Shown in pieces: positions 11,032 to 23,300 of a DNA stretch of 64,000 bases. The stretch is from Limanda limanda. Lineage: Eukaryota; Chordata; Actinopteri; Pleuronectiformes; Pleuronectidae. The number at the start of each line of letters is the position of its first letter. Position 1 is the stretch's first letter. The notes under the pieces were generated by a model. The model did not search any database, was not told the origin of the DNA, and worked only from the letters and a program-made list of their open reading frames with translations. A program made the position numbers and the translations under genes. The stretch spans positions 1 through 64,000 of the forward strand of contig NW_026870428.1 of NCBI RefSeq assembly GCF_963576545.1, read 5' to 3'.

Positions 11032-14000
11032 GATATTCTTGAATAACTTTTTTTGTGAAGGTCGGAGAGACTTGGAAAGTGGTTGCATCTGGACTAATTT
11101 GGGTCCTGCAGATCGATTGGTACCATCCCCGAGCTTGTACGACCTTCGGAAGAGGTCGACCGACGAAATTCCCCCAAAATCTGAGGAGATATTCTTGAAT
11201 AACTTTTTTTGTGAAGGTCGGAGAGACTTGCAAGTAGGCTCTACCCCCACTAAATGGGGTTGCGCGCATCGATCAGTACCATCCTTGAGCTTCTCCGACT
11301 TTCGGAAGGGTTAGGGTTAGGGTTAGGGATGAAAGCACATAGGAGAAAGAGATATTCTTGAATAACTTTTTTTGTGAAGGTCGGAGAGACTTGCAAGTAG
11401 GCTCTACCCCCACTAAATGGGGTAGCGCGCATCGATCAGTACTATCCTTGAGCTTCTCCGACTTTCGGAAGGGTTAGGGTTAGGGTTAGGGATGAAAGCA
11501 CATAGGAGAAAGAGATATTCTTGAATAACTTTATTTGTGAAGGTCGGAGAGACTTGCAAGTAGGCTCTACCCCCACTAAATGGGGTAGCGCACATCGATC
11601 GGTACCATCCTTGAGCTTCTCCGACTTTCGGAAGGGTTAGGGTTAGGGTTAGGGATGAAAGCACATAGGAGAAAGAGATATTCTTGAATAACTTTTTTTG
11701 TGAAGGTCGGAGAGACTTGCAAGTAGGCTCTACCCCCACTAAATGGGGTAGCGCGCATCGATCGGTACCATCCTTGAGCTTCTCCGACTTTCGGAAGGGT
11801 TAGGGTTAGGGTTAGGGATGAAAGCACATAGGAGAAAGAGATATTCTTGAATAACTTTTTTTGTGAAGGTCGGAGAGACTTGGAAAGTGGTTGCATCTGG
11901 ACTAATTTGGGTCCTGCGGATCGATTGGTACCATCCCCGAGCTTGTACGACCTTCGGAAGAGGTCGACCGACGAAATTCCCCCAAATCTGAGGAGATATT
12001 CTTGAATAACTTTTTTTGTGAAGGTCGGAGAGACTTGCAAGTAGGCTCTACCCCCACTAAATGGGGTAGCGCGCATCGATCGGTACCATCCTTGAGCTTC
12101 TCCGACTTTCGGAAGGGTTAGGGTTAGGGTTAGGGATGAAAGCACATAGGAGAAAGAGATATTCTTGAATAACTTTTTTTGTGAAGGTCGGAGAGACTTG
12201 CAAGTAGGCTCTACCCCCACTAAATGGGGTAGCGCGCATCGATCGGTACCATCCTTGAGCTTCTCCGACTTTCGGAAGGGTTAGGGTTAGGGTTAGGGAT
12301 GAAAGCACATAGGAGAAAGAGATATTCTTGAATAACTTTTTTTGTGAAGGTCGGAGAGACTTGGAAAGTGGTTGCATCTGGACTAATTTGGGTCCTGCAG
12401 ATCGATTGGTACCATCCCCGAGCTTGTACGACCTTCGGAAGAGGTCGACCGACGAAATTCCCCCAAATCTGAGGAGATATTCTTGAATAACTTTTTTTGT
12501 GAAGGTCGGAGAGACTTGCAAGTAGGCTCTACCCCCACTAAATGGGGTTGCGCGCATCGATCAGTACCATCCTTGAGCTTCTCCGACTTTCGGAAGGGTT
12601 AGGGTTAGGGTTAGGGATGAAAGCACATAGGAGAAAGAGATATTCTTGAATAACTTTTTTTGTGAAGGTCGGAGAGACTTGCAAGTAGGCTCTACCCCCA
12701 CTAAATGGGGTAGCGCGCATCGATCGGTACCATCCTTGAGCTTCTCCGACTTTCGGAAGGGTTAGGGTTAGGGTTAGGGATGAAAGCACATAGGAGAAAG
12801 AGATATTCTTGAATAACTTTTTTTGTGAAGGTCGGAGAGACTTGCAAGTAGGCTCTACCCCCACTAAATGGGGTAGCGCGCATCGATCAGTACCATCCTT
12901 GAGCTTCTCCGACTTTCGGAAGGGTTAGGGTTAGGGTTAGGGATGAAAGCACATAGGAGAAAGAGATATTCTTGAATAACTTTTTTTGTGAAGGTCGGAG
13001 AGACTTGCAAGTAGGCTCTACCCCCACTAAATGGGGTAGCGCGCATCGATCGGTACCATCCTTGAGCTTCTCCGACTTTCGGAAGGGTTAGGGTTAGGGT
13101 TAGGGATGAAAGCACATAGGAGAAAGAGATATTCTTGAATAACTTTTTTTGTGAAGGTCGGAGAGACTTGCAAGTAGGCTCTACCCCCACTAAATGGGGT
13201 AGCGCGCATCGATCGGTACCATCCTTGAGCTTCTCCGACTTTCGGAAGGGTTAGGGTTAGGGTTAGGGATGAAAGCACATAGGAGAAAGAGATATTCTTG
13301 AATAACTTTTTTTGTGAAGGTCGGAGAGACTTGGAAAGTGGTTGCATCTGGACTAATTTGGGTCCTGCGGATCGATTGGTACCATCCCCGAGCTTGTACG
13401 ACCTTCGGAAGAGGTCGACCGACGAAATTCCCCCAAATCTGAGGAGATATTCTTGAATAACTTTTTTTGTGAAGGTCGGAGAGACTTGCAAGTAGGCTCT
13501 ACCCCCACTAAATGGGGTAGCGCGCATCGATCGGTACCATCCTTGAGCTTCTCCGACTTTCGGAAGGGTTAGGGTTAGGGTTAGGGATGAAAGCACATAG
13601 GAGAAAGAGATATTCTTGAATAACTTTTTTTGTGAAGGTCGGAGAGACTTGGAAAGTGGTTGCATCTGGACTAATTTGGGTCCTGCGGATCGATTGGTAC
13701 CATCCCCGAGCTTGTACGACCTTCGGAAGAGGTCGACCGACGAAATTCCCCCAAATCTGAGGAGATATTCTTGAATAACTTTTTTTGTGAAGGTCGGAGA
13801 GACTTGCAAGTAGGCTCTACCCCCACTAAATGGGGTTGCGCGCATCGATCGGTACCATCCTTGAGCTTCTCCGACTTTCGGAAGGGTTAGGGTTAGGGTT
13901 AGGGATGAAAGCACATAGGAGAAAGAGATATTCTTGAATAACTTTTTTTGTGAAGGTCGGAGAGACTTGCAAGTAGGCTCTACCCCCACTAAATGGGGTA

Positions 14001-14089
14001 GCGCGCATCGATCGGTACCATCCTTGAGCTTCTCCGACTTTCGGAAGGGTTAGGGTTAGGGTTAGGGATGAAAGCACATAGGAGAAAGA
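11032..14089 (+). repeat. Segment 5: 3058-bp B'-A4-B-A2-B-A5-B-A1-B-A2
   Basis: Nineteen units. It introduces a T7-to-TTTATTT change in the unit at 11514 (base 11533) and a gcgcaca change in the same unit. The B at 12321 is the CTGCAG/155-bp form. The A-B-A stretch around 13446 is in frame with its neighbours, giving a 320-codon minus-strand frame that is a repeat by-product. Confidence 0.95.
12321..12475 (+). repeat. B variant with the B' base change but not the extra A (155 bp)
   Basis: This copy has the CTGCAG of B' but the AAA run of ordinary B. Other copies start at 15536, 48847, 55616 and 59794. It is either the intermediate between B and B' or a recombinant of the two. The five copies lie within blocks duplicated at 3215 bp (12321/15536) and 4178 bp (55616/59794), so there are probably only two or three independent lineages. 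Confidence 0.9.
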
Positions 14090-17000
14090 GATATTCTTGA
14101 ATAACTTTTTTTGTGAAGGTCGGAGAGACTTGGAAAGTGGTTGCATCTGGACTAATTTGGGTCCTGCAGATCGATTGGTACCATCCCCGAGCTTGTACGA
14201 CCTTCGGAAGAGGTCGACCGACGAAATTCCCCCAAAATCTGAGGAGATATTCTTGAATAACTTTTTTTGTGAAGGTCGGAGAGACTTGCAAGTAGGCTCT
14301 ACCCCCACTAAATGGGGTTGCGCGCATCGATCAGTACCATCCTTGAGCTTCTCCGACTTTCGGAAGGGTTAGGGTTAGGGTTAGGGATGAAAGCACATAG
14401 GAGAAAGAGATATTCTTGAATAACTTTTTTTGTGAAGGTCGGAGAGACTTGCAAGTAGGCTCTACCCCCACTAAATGGGGTAGCGCGCATCGATCAGTAC
14501 CATCCTTGAGCTTCTCCGACTTTCGGAAGGGTTAGGGTTAGGGATGAAAGCACATAGGAGAAAGAGATATTCTTGAATAACTTTTTTTGTGAAGGTCGGA
14601 GAGACTTGCAAGTAGGCTCTACCCCCACTAAATGGGGTAGCGCGCATCGATCAGTACCATCCTTGAGCTTCTCCGACTTTCGGAAGGGTTAGGGTTAGGG
14701 TTAGGGATGAAAGCACATAGGAGAAAGAGATATTCTTGAATAACTTTATTTGTGAAGGTCGGAGAGACTTGCAAGTAGGCTCTACCCCCACTAAATGGGG
14801 TAGCGCACATCGATCGGTACCATCCTTGAGCTTCTCCGACTTTCGGAAGGGTTAGGGTTAGGGTTAGGGATGAAAGCACATAGGAGAAAGAGATATTCTT
14901 GAATAACTTTTTTTGTGAAGGTCGGAGAGACTTGCAAGTAGGCTCTACCCCCACTAAATGGGGTAGCGCGCATCGATCGGTACCATCCTTGAGCTTCTCC
15001 GACTTTCGGAAGGGTTAGGGTTAGGGTTAGGGATGAAAGCACATAGGAGAAAGAGATATTCTTGAATAACTTTTTTTGTGAAGGTCGGAGAGACTTGGAA
15101 AGTGGTTGCATCTGGACTAATTTGGGTCCTGCGGATCGATTGGTACCATCCCCGAGCTTGTACGACCTTCGGAAGAGGTCGACCGACGAAATTCCCCCAA
15201 ATCTGAGGAGATATTCTTGAATAACTTTTTTTGTGAAGGTCGGAGAGACTTGCAAGTAGGCTCTACCCCCACTAAATGGGGTAGCGCGCATCGATCGGTA
15301 CCATCCTTGAGCTTCTCCGACTTTCGGAAGGGTTAGGGTTAGGGTTAGGGATGAAAGCACATAGGAGAAAGAGATATTCTTGAATAACTTTTTTTGTGAA
15401 GGTCGGAGAGACTTGCAAGTAGGCTCTACCCCCACTAAATGGGGTAGCGCGCATCGATCGGTACCATCCTTGAGCTTCTCCGACTTTCGGAAGGGTTAGG
15501 GTTAGGGTTAGGGATGAAAGCACATAGGAGAAAGAGATATTCTTGAATAACTTTTTTTGTGAAGGTCGGAGAGACTTGGAAAGTGGTTGCATCTGGACTA
15601 ATTTGGGTCCTGCAGATCGATTGGTACCATCCCCGAGCTTGTACGACCTTCGGAAGAGGTCGACCGACGAAATTCCCCCAAATCTGAGGAGATATTCTTG
15701 AATAACTTTTTTTGTGAAGGTCGGAGAGACTTGCAAGTAGGCTCTACCCCCACTAAATGGGGTTGCGCGCATCGATCAGTACCATCCTTGAGCTTCTCCG
15801 ACTTTCGGAAGGGTTAGGGTTAGGGTTAGGGATGAAAGCACATAGGAGAAAGAGATATTCTTGAATAACTTTTTTTGTGAAGGTCGGAGAGACTTGCAAG
15901 TAGGCTCTACCCCCACTAAATGGGGTAGCGCGCATCGATCGGTACCATCCTTGAGCTTCTCCGACTTTCGGAAGGGTTAGGGTTAGGGTTAGGGATGAAA
16001 GCACATAGGAGAAAGAGATATTCTTGAATAACTTTTTTTGTGAAGGTCGGAGAGACTTGCAAGTAGGCTCTACCCCCACTAAATGGGGTAGCGCGCATCG
16101 ATCAGTACCATCCTTGAGCTTCTCCGACTTTCGGAAGGGTTAGGGTTAGGGTTAGGGATGAAAGCACATAGGAGAAAGAGATATTCTTGAATAACTTTTT
16201 TTGTGAAGGTCGGAGAGACTTGCAAGTAGGCTCTACCCCCACTAAATGGGGTAGCGCGCATCGATCGGTACCATCCTTGAGCTTCTCCGACTTTCGGAAG
16301 GGTTAGGGTTAGGGTTAGGGATGAAAGCACATAGGAGAAAGAGATATTCTTGAATAACTTTTTTTGTGAAGGTCGGAGAGACTTGCAAGTAGGCTCTACC
16401 CCCACTAAATGGGGTAGCGCGCATCGATCGGTACCATCCTTGAGCTTCTCCGACTTTCGGAAGGGTTAGGGTTAGGGTTAGGGATGAAAGCACATAGGAG
16501 AAAGAGATATTCTTGAATAACTTTTTTTGTGAAGGTCGGAGAGACTTGGAAAGTGGTTGCATCTGGACTAATTTGGGTCCTGCGGATCGATTGGTACCAT
16601 CCCCGAGCTTGTACGACCTTCGGAAGAGGTCGACCGACGAAATTCCCCCAAATCTGAGGAGATATTCTTGAATAACTTTTTTTGTGAAGGTCGGAGAGAC
16701 TTGCAAGTAGGCTCTACCCCCACTAAATGGGGTAGCGCGCATCGATCGGTACCATCCTTGAGCTTCTCCGACTTTCGGAAGGGTTAGGGTTAGGGTTAGG
16801 GATGAAAGCACATAGGAGAAAGAGATATTCTTGAATAACTTTTTTTGTGAAGGTCGGAGAGACTTGGAAAGTGGTTGCATCTGGACTAATTTGGGTCCTG
16901 CGGATCGATTGGTACCATCCCCGAGCTTGTACGACCTTCGGAAGAGGTCGACCGACGAAATTCCCCCAAATCTGAGGAGATATTCTTGAATAACTTTTTT

Positions 17001-17304
17001 TGTGAAGGTCGGAGAGACTTGCAAGTAGGCTCTACCCCCACTAAATGGGGTTGCGCGCATCGATCGGTACCATCCTTGAGCTTCTCCGACTTTCGGAAGG
17101 GTTAGGGTTAGGGTTAGGGATGAAAGCACATAGGAGAAAGAGATATTCTTGAATAACTTTTTTTGTGAAGGTCGGAGAGACTTGCAAGTAGGCTCTACCC
17201 CCACTAAATGGGGTAGCGCGCATCGATCGGTACCATCCTTGAGCTTCTCCGACTTTCGGAAGGGTTAGGGTTAGGGTTAGGGATGAAAGCACATAGGAGA
17301 AAGA
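14090..17304 (+). repeat. Segment 6: 3215-bp B'-A5-B-A2-B-A5-B-A1-B-A2
   Basis: Twenty units. Compared with the previous segment it has one more A in the first run, the 157-bp unit at 14409. The shared marker TTTATTT recurs at 14748, exactly 3215 bp after 11533, showing that 11351-14565 was tandemly duplicated as 14566-17780. Confidence 0.95.
14409..14565 (+). repeat. 157-bp A unit lacking one TTAGGG
   Basis: The telomeric block has GGG plus two TTAGGG, so three G3 tracts and one TTAGGGTTA site. It pairs with 17624-17780 at an offset of 3215 bp, so the two copies share one origin. Confidence 0.96.
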
Positions 17305-17623
17305 GATATTCTTGAATAACTTTTTTTGTGAAGGTCGGAGAGACTTGGAAAGTGGTTGCATCTGGACTAATTTGGGTCCTGCAGATCGATTGGTACCATC
17401 CCCGAGCTTGTACGACCTTCGGAAGAGGTCGACCGACGAAATTCCCCCAAAATCTGAGGAGATATTCTTGAATAACTTTTTTTGTGAAGGTCGGAGAGAC
17501 TTGCAAGTAGGCTCTACCCCCACTAAATGGGGTTGCGCGCATCGATCAGTACCATCCTTGAGCTTCTCCGACTTTCGGAAGGGTTAGGGTTAGGGTTAGG
17601 GATGAAAGCACATAGGAGAAAGA

Positions 17624-17780
17624 GATATTCTTGAATAACTTTTTTTGTGAAGGTCGGAGAGACTTGCAAGTAGGCTCTACCCCCACTAAATGGGGTAGCG
17701 CGCATCGATCAGTACCATCCTTGAGCTTCTCCGACTTTCGGAAGGGTTAGGGTTAGGGATGAAAGCACATAGGAGAAAGA
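17624..17780 (+). repeat. 157-bp A unit lacking one TTAGGG
   Basis: This is the copy of 14409-14565 and ends the second 3215-bp tandem duplicate. Confidence 0.96.
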
Positions 17781-18106
17781 GATATTCTTGAATAACTTTT
17801 TTTGTGAAGGTCGGAGAGACTTGCAAGTAGGCTCTACCCCCACTAAATGGGGTAGCGCGCATCGATCGGTACCATCCTTGAGCTTCTCCGACTTTCGGAA
17901 GGGTTAGGGTTAGGGTTAGGGATGAAAGCACATAGGAGAAAGAGATATTCTTGAATAACTTTTTTTGTGAAGGTCGGAGAGACTTGCAAGTAGGCTCTAC
18001 CCCCACTAAATGGGGTAGCGCGCATCGATCGGTACCATCCTTGAGCTTCTCCGACTTTCGGAAGGGTTAGGGTTAGGGTTAGGGATGAAAGCACATAGGA
18101 GAAAGA

Positions 18107-20193
18107 GATATTCTTGAATAACTTTTTTTGTGAAGGTCGGAGAGACTTGGAAAGTGGTTGCATCTGGACTAATTTGGGTCCTGCGGATCGATTGGTACCA
18201 TCCCCGAGCTTGTACGACCTTCGGAAGAGGTCGACCGACGAAATTCCCCCAAATCTGAGGAGATATTCTTGAATAACTTTTTTTGTGAAGGTCGGAGAGA
18301 CTTGCAAGTAGGCTCTACCCCCACTAAATGGGGTAGCGCGCATCGATCGGTACCATCCTTGAGCTTCTCCGACTTTCGGAAGGGTTAGGGTTAGGGTTAG
18401 GGATGAAAGCACATAGGAGAAAGAGATATTCTTGAATAACTTTTTTTGTGAAGGTCGGAGAGACTTGCAAGTAGGCTCTACCCCCACTAAATGGGGTAGC
18501 GCGCATCGATCGGTACCATCCTTGAGCTTCTCCGACTTTCGGAAGGGTTAGGGTTAGGGTTAGGGATGAAAGCACATAGGAGAAAGAGATATTCTTGAAT
18601 AACTTTTTTTGTGAAGGTCGGAGAGACTTGCAAGTAGGCTCTACCCCCACTAAATGGGGTAGCGCGCATCGATCGGTACCATCCTTGAGCTTCTCCGACT
18701 TTCGGAAGGGTTAGGGTTAGGGTTAGGGATGAAAGCACATAGGAGAAAGAGATATTCTTGAATAACTTTTTTTGTGAAGGTCGGAGAGACTTGGAAAGTG
18801 GTTGCATCTGGACTAATTTGGGTCCTGCGGATCGATTGGTACCATCCCCGAGCTTGTACGACCTTCGGAAGAGGTCGACCGACGAAATTCCCCCAAATCT
18901 GAGGAGATATTCTTGAATAACTTTTTTTGTGAAGGTCGGAGAGACATGCAAGTAGGCTCTACCCCCACTAAATGGGGTTGCGCGCATCGATCAGTACCAT
19001 CCTTGAGCTTCTCCGACTTTCGGAAGGGTTAGGGTTAGGGTTAGGGATGAAAGCACATAGGAGAAAGAGATATTCTTGAATAACTTTTTTTGTGAAGGTC
19101 GGAGAGACTTGGAAAGTGGTTGCATCTGGACTAATTTGGGTCCTGCGGATCGATTGGTACCATCCCCGAGCTTGTACGACCTTCGAAAGAGGTCGACCGA
19201 CGAAATTCCCCCAAATCTGAGGAGATATTCTTGAATAACTTTTTTTGTGAAGGTCGGAGAGACTTGCAAGTAGGCTCTACCCCCACTAAATGGGGTTGCG
19301 CGCATCGATCAGTACCATCCTTGAGCTTCTCCGACTTTCGGAAGGGTTAGGGTTAGGGTTAGGGATGAAAGCACATAGGAGAAAGAGATATTCTTGAATA
19401 ACTTTTTTTGTGAAGGTCGGAGAGACTTGCAAGTAGGCTCTACCCCCACTAAATGGGGTAGCGCGCATCGATCGGTACCATCCTTGAGCTTCTCCGACTT
19501 TCGGAAGGGTTAGGGTTAGGGTTAGGGATGAAAGCACATAGGAGAAAGAGATATTCTTGAATAACTTTTTTTGTGAAGGTCGGAGAGACTTGGAAAGTGG
19601 TTGCATCTGGACTAATTTGGGTCCTGCGGATCGATTGGTACCATCCCCGAGCTTGTACGACCTTCGAAAGAGGTCGACCGACGAAATTCCCCCAAATCTG
19701 AGGAGATATTCTTGAATAACTTTTTTTGTGAAGGTCGGAGAGACTTGCAAGTAGGCTCTACCCCCACTAAATGGGGTTGCGCGCATCGATCAGTACCATC
19801 CTTGAGCTTCTCCGACTTTCGGAAGGGTTAGGGTTAGGGTTAGGGATGAAAGCACATAGGAGAAAGAGATATTCTTGAATAACTTTTTTTGTGAAGGTCG
19901 GAGAGACTTGCAAGTAGGCTCTACCCCCACTAAATGGGGTAACGCGCATCGATCGGTACCATCCTTGAGCTTCTCCGACTTTCGGAAGGGTTAGGGTTAG
20001 GGTTAGGGATGAAAGCACATAGGAGAAAGAGATATTCTTGAATAACTTTTTTTGTGAAGGTCGGAGAGACTTGCAAGTAGGCTCTACCCCCACTAAATGG
20101 GGTAGCGCGCATCGATCGGTACCATTCTTGAGCTTCTCCGACTTTCGGAAGGGTTAGGGTTAGGGTTAGGGATGAAAGCACATAGGAGAAAGA
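18107..20193 (+). repeat. 13-unit block B-A3-B-A1-B-A2-B-A3, repeated elsewhere
   Basis: This 2087-bp block recurs at 23897-25983 (offset 5790) and 43049-45135 (offset 24,942), and its first 1761 bp at 38222-39982 (offset 20,115). Linked markers are the acatgcaag A unit (18906, 24696, 43848, 39021) and two following TTCGAA-form B units. A related acatgcaag unit at 21313 sits in a different context. Confidence 0.92.
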
Positions 20194-20350
20194 GATATTC
20201 TTGAATAACTTTTTTTGTGAAGGTCGGAGAGACTTGCAAGTAGGCTCTACCCCCACTAAATGGGGTAGCGCGCATCGATCGGTACCATCCTTGAGCTTCT
20301 CCGACTTTCGGAAGGGTTAGGGTTAGGGATGAAAGCACATAGGAGAAAGA
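20194..20350 (+). repeat. 157-bp A unit lacking one TTAGGG
   Basis: It shortens one B-A4 module from 807 to 801 bp. The equivalent unit at 45136 is full length, so the loss happened after the two blocks separated, or was restored there. Confidence 0.95.
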
Positions 20351-23300
20351 GATATTCTTGAATAACTTTTTTTGTGAAGGTCGGAGAGACTTGGAAAGTG
20401 GTTGCATCTGGACTAATTTGGGTCCTGCGGATCGATTGGTACCATCCCCGAGCTTGTACGACCTTCGGAAGAGGTCGACCGACGAAATTCCCCCAAATCT
20501 GAGGAGATATTCTTGAATAACTTTTTTTGTGAAGGTCGGAGAGACTTGCAAGTAGGCTCTACCCCCACTAAATGGGGTTGCGCGCATCGATCAGTACCAT
20601 CCTTGAGCTTCTCCGACTTTCGGAAGGGTTAGGGTTAGGGTTAGGGATGAAAGCACATAGGAGAAAGAGATATTCTTGAATAACTTTTTTTGTGAAGGTC
20701 GGAGAGACTTGCAAGTAGGCTCTACCCCCACTAAATGGGGTAACGCGCATCGATCGGTACCATCCTTGAGCTTCTCCGACTTTCGGAAGGGTTAGGGTTA
20801 GGGTTAGGGATGAAAGCACATAGGAGAAAGAGATATTCTTGAATAACTTTTTTTGTGAAGGTCGGAGAGACTTGCAAGTAGGCTCTACCCCCACTAAATG
20901 GGGTAGCGCGCATCGATCGGTACCATCCTTGAGCTTCTCCGACTTTCGGAAGGGTTAGGGTTAGGGTTAGGGATGAAAGCACATAGGAGAAAGAGATATT
21001 CTTGAATAACTTTTTTTGTGAAGGTCGGAGAGACTTGCAAGTAGGCTCTACCCCCACTAAATGGGGTAGCGCGCATCGATCGGTACCATCCTTGAGCTTC
21101 TCCGACTTTCGGAAGGGTTAGGGTTAGGGTTAGGGATGAAAGCACATAGGAGAAAGAGATATTCTTGAATAACTTTTTTTGTGAAGGTCGGAGAGACTTG
21201 GAAAGTGGTTGCATCTGGACTAATTTGGGTCCTGCGGATCGATTGGTACCATCCCCGAGCTTGTACGACCTTCGGAAGAGGTCGACCGACGAAATTCCCC
21301 CAAATCTGAGGAGATATTCTTGAATAACTTTTTTTGTGAAGGTCGGAGAGACATGCAAGTAGGCTCTACCCCCACTAAATGGGGTTGCGCGCATCGATCA
21401 GTACCATCCTTGAGCTTCTCCGACTTTCGGAAGGGTTAGGGTTAGGGTTAGGGATGAAAGCACATAGGAGAAAGAGATATTCTTGAATAACTTTTTTTGT
21501 GAAGGTCGGAGAGACTTGAAAAGTGGTTGCATCTGGACTAATTTGGGTCCTGCGGATCGATTGGTACCATCCCCGAGCTTGTACGACCTTCGAAAGAGGT
21601 CGACCGACGAAATTCCCCCAAATCTGAGGAGATATTCTTGAATAACTTTTTTTGTGAAGGTCGGAGAGACTTGCAAGTAGGCTCTACCCCCACTAAATGG
21701 GGTTGCGCGCATCGATCAGTACCATCCTTGAGCTTCTCCGACTTTCGGAAGGGTTAGGGTTAGGGTTAGGGATGAAAGCACATAGGAGAAAGAGATATTC
21801 TTGAATAACTTTTTTTGTGAAGGTCGGAGAGACTTGCAAGTAGGCTCTACCCCCACTAAATGGGGTAACGCGCATCGATCGGTACCATCCTTGAGCTTCT
21901 CCGACTTTCGGAAGGGTTAGGGTTAGGGTTAGGGATGAAAGCACATAGGAGAAAGAGATATTCTTGAATAACTTTTTTTGTGAAGGTCGGAGAGACTTGC
22001 AAGTAGGCTCTACCCCCACTAAATGGGGTAGCGCGCATCGATCGGTACCATTCTTGAGCTTCTCCGACTTTCGGAAGGGTTAGGGTTAGGGTTAGGGATG
22101 AAAGCACATAGGAGAAAGAGATATTCTTGAATAACTTTTTTTGTGAAGGTCGGAGAGACTTGCAAGTAGGCTCTACCCCCACTAAATGGGGTAGCGCGCA
22201 TCGATCGGTACCATCCTTGAGCTTCTCCGACTTTCGGAAGGGTTAGGGTTAGGGTTAGGGATGAAAGCACATAGGAGAAAGAGATATTCTTGAATAACTT
22301 TTTTTGTGAAGGTCGGAGAGACTTGGAAAGTGGTTGCATCTGGACTAATTTGGGTCCTGCGGATCGATTGGTACCATCCCCGAGCTTGTACGACCTTCGG
22401 AAGAGGTCGACCGACGAAATTCCCCCAAATCTGAGGAGATATTCTTGAATAACTTTTTTTGTGAAGGTCGGAGAGACTTGCAAGTAGGCTCTACCCCCAC
22501 TAAATGGGGTTGCGCGCATCGATCAGTACCATCCTTGAGCTTCTCCGACTTTCGGAAGGGTTAGGGTTAGGGTTAGGGATGAAAGCACATAGGAGAAAGA
22601 GATATTCTTGAATAACTTTTTTTGTGAAGGTCGGAGAGACTTGCAAGTAGGCTCTACCCCCACTAAATGGGGTAACGCGCATCGATCGGTACCATCCTTG
22701 AGCTTCTCCGACTTTCGGAAGGGTTAGGGTTAGGGTTAGGGATGAAAGCACATAGGAGAAAGAGATATTCTTGAATAACTTTTTTTGTGAAGGTCGGAGA
22801 GACTTGCAAGTAGGCTCTACCCCCACTAAATGGGGTAGCGCGCATCGATCGGTACCATTCTTGAGCTTCTCCGACTTTCGGAAGGGTTAGGGTTAGGGTT
22901 AGGGATGAAAGCACATAGGAGAAAGAGATATTCTTGAATAACTTTTTTTGTGAAGGTCGGAGAGACTTGCAAGTAGGCTCTACCCCCACTAAATGGGGTA
23001 GCGCGCATCGATCGGTACCATCCTTGAGCTTCTCCGACTTTCGGAAGGGTTAGGGTTAGGGTTAGGGATGAAAGCACATAGGAGAAAGAGATATTCTTGA
23101 ATAACTTTTTTTGTGAAGGTCGGAGAGACTTGGAAAGTGGTTGCATCTGGACTAATTTGGGTCCTGCGGATCGATTGGTACCATCCCCGAGCTTGTACGA
23201 CCTTCGGAAGAGGTCGACCGACGAAATTCCCCCAAATCTGAGGAGATATTCTTGAATAACTTTTTTTGTGAAGGTCGGAGAGACTTGCAAGTAGGCTCTA

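Noticed and set aside
13027..13989. Minus-strand reading frames of 60-320 codons throughout, with PNPNPN or LTLTLTL stretches
   Set aside because: They are translations of the CCCTAA block and surrounding repeat in two overlapping frames, recur with every unit, end at the same stop in the A loop and change frame with unit number. There is no sign of codon selection or independent start signals.
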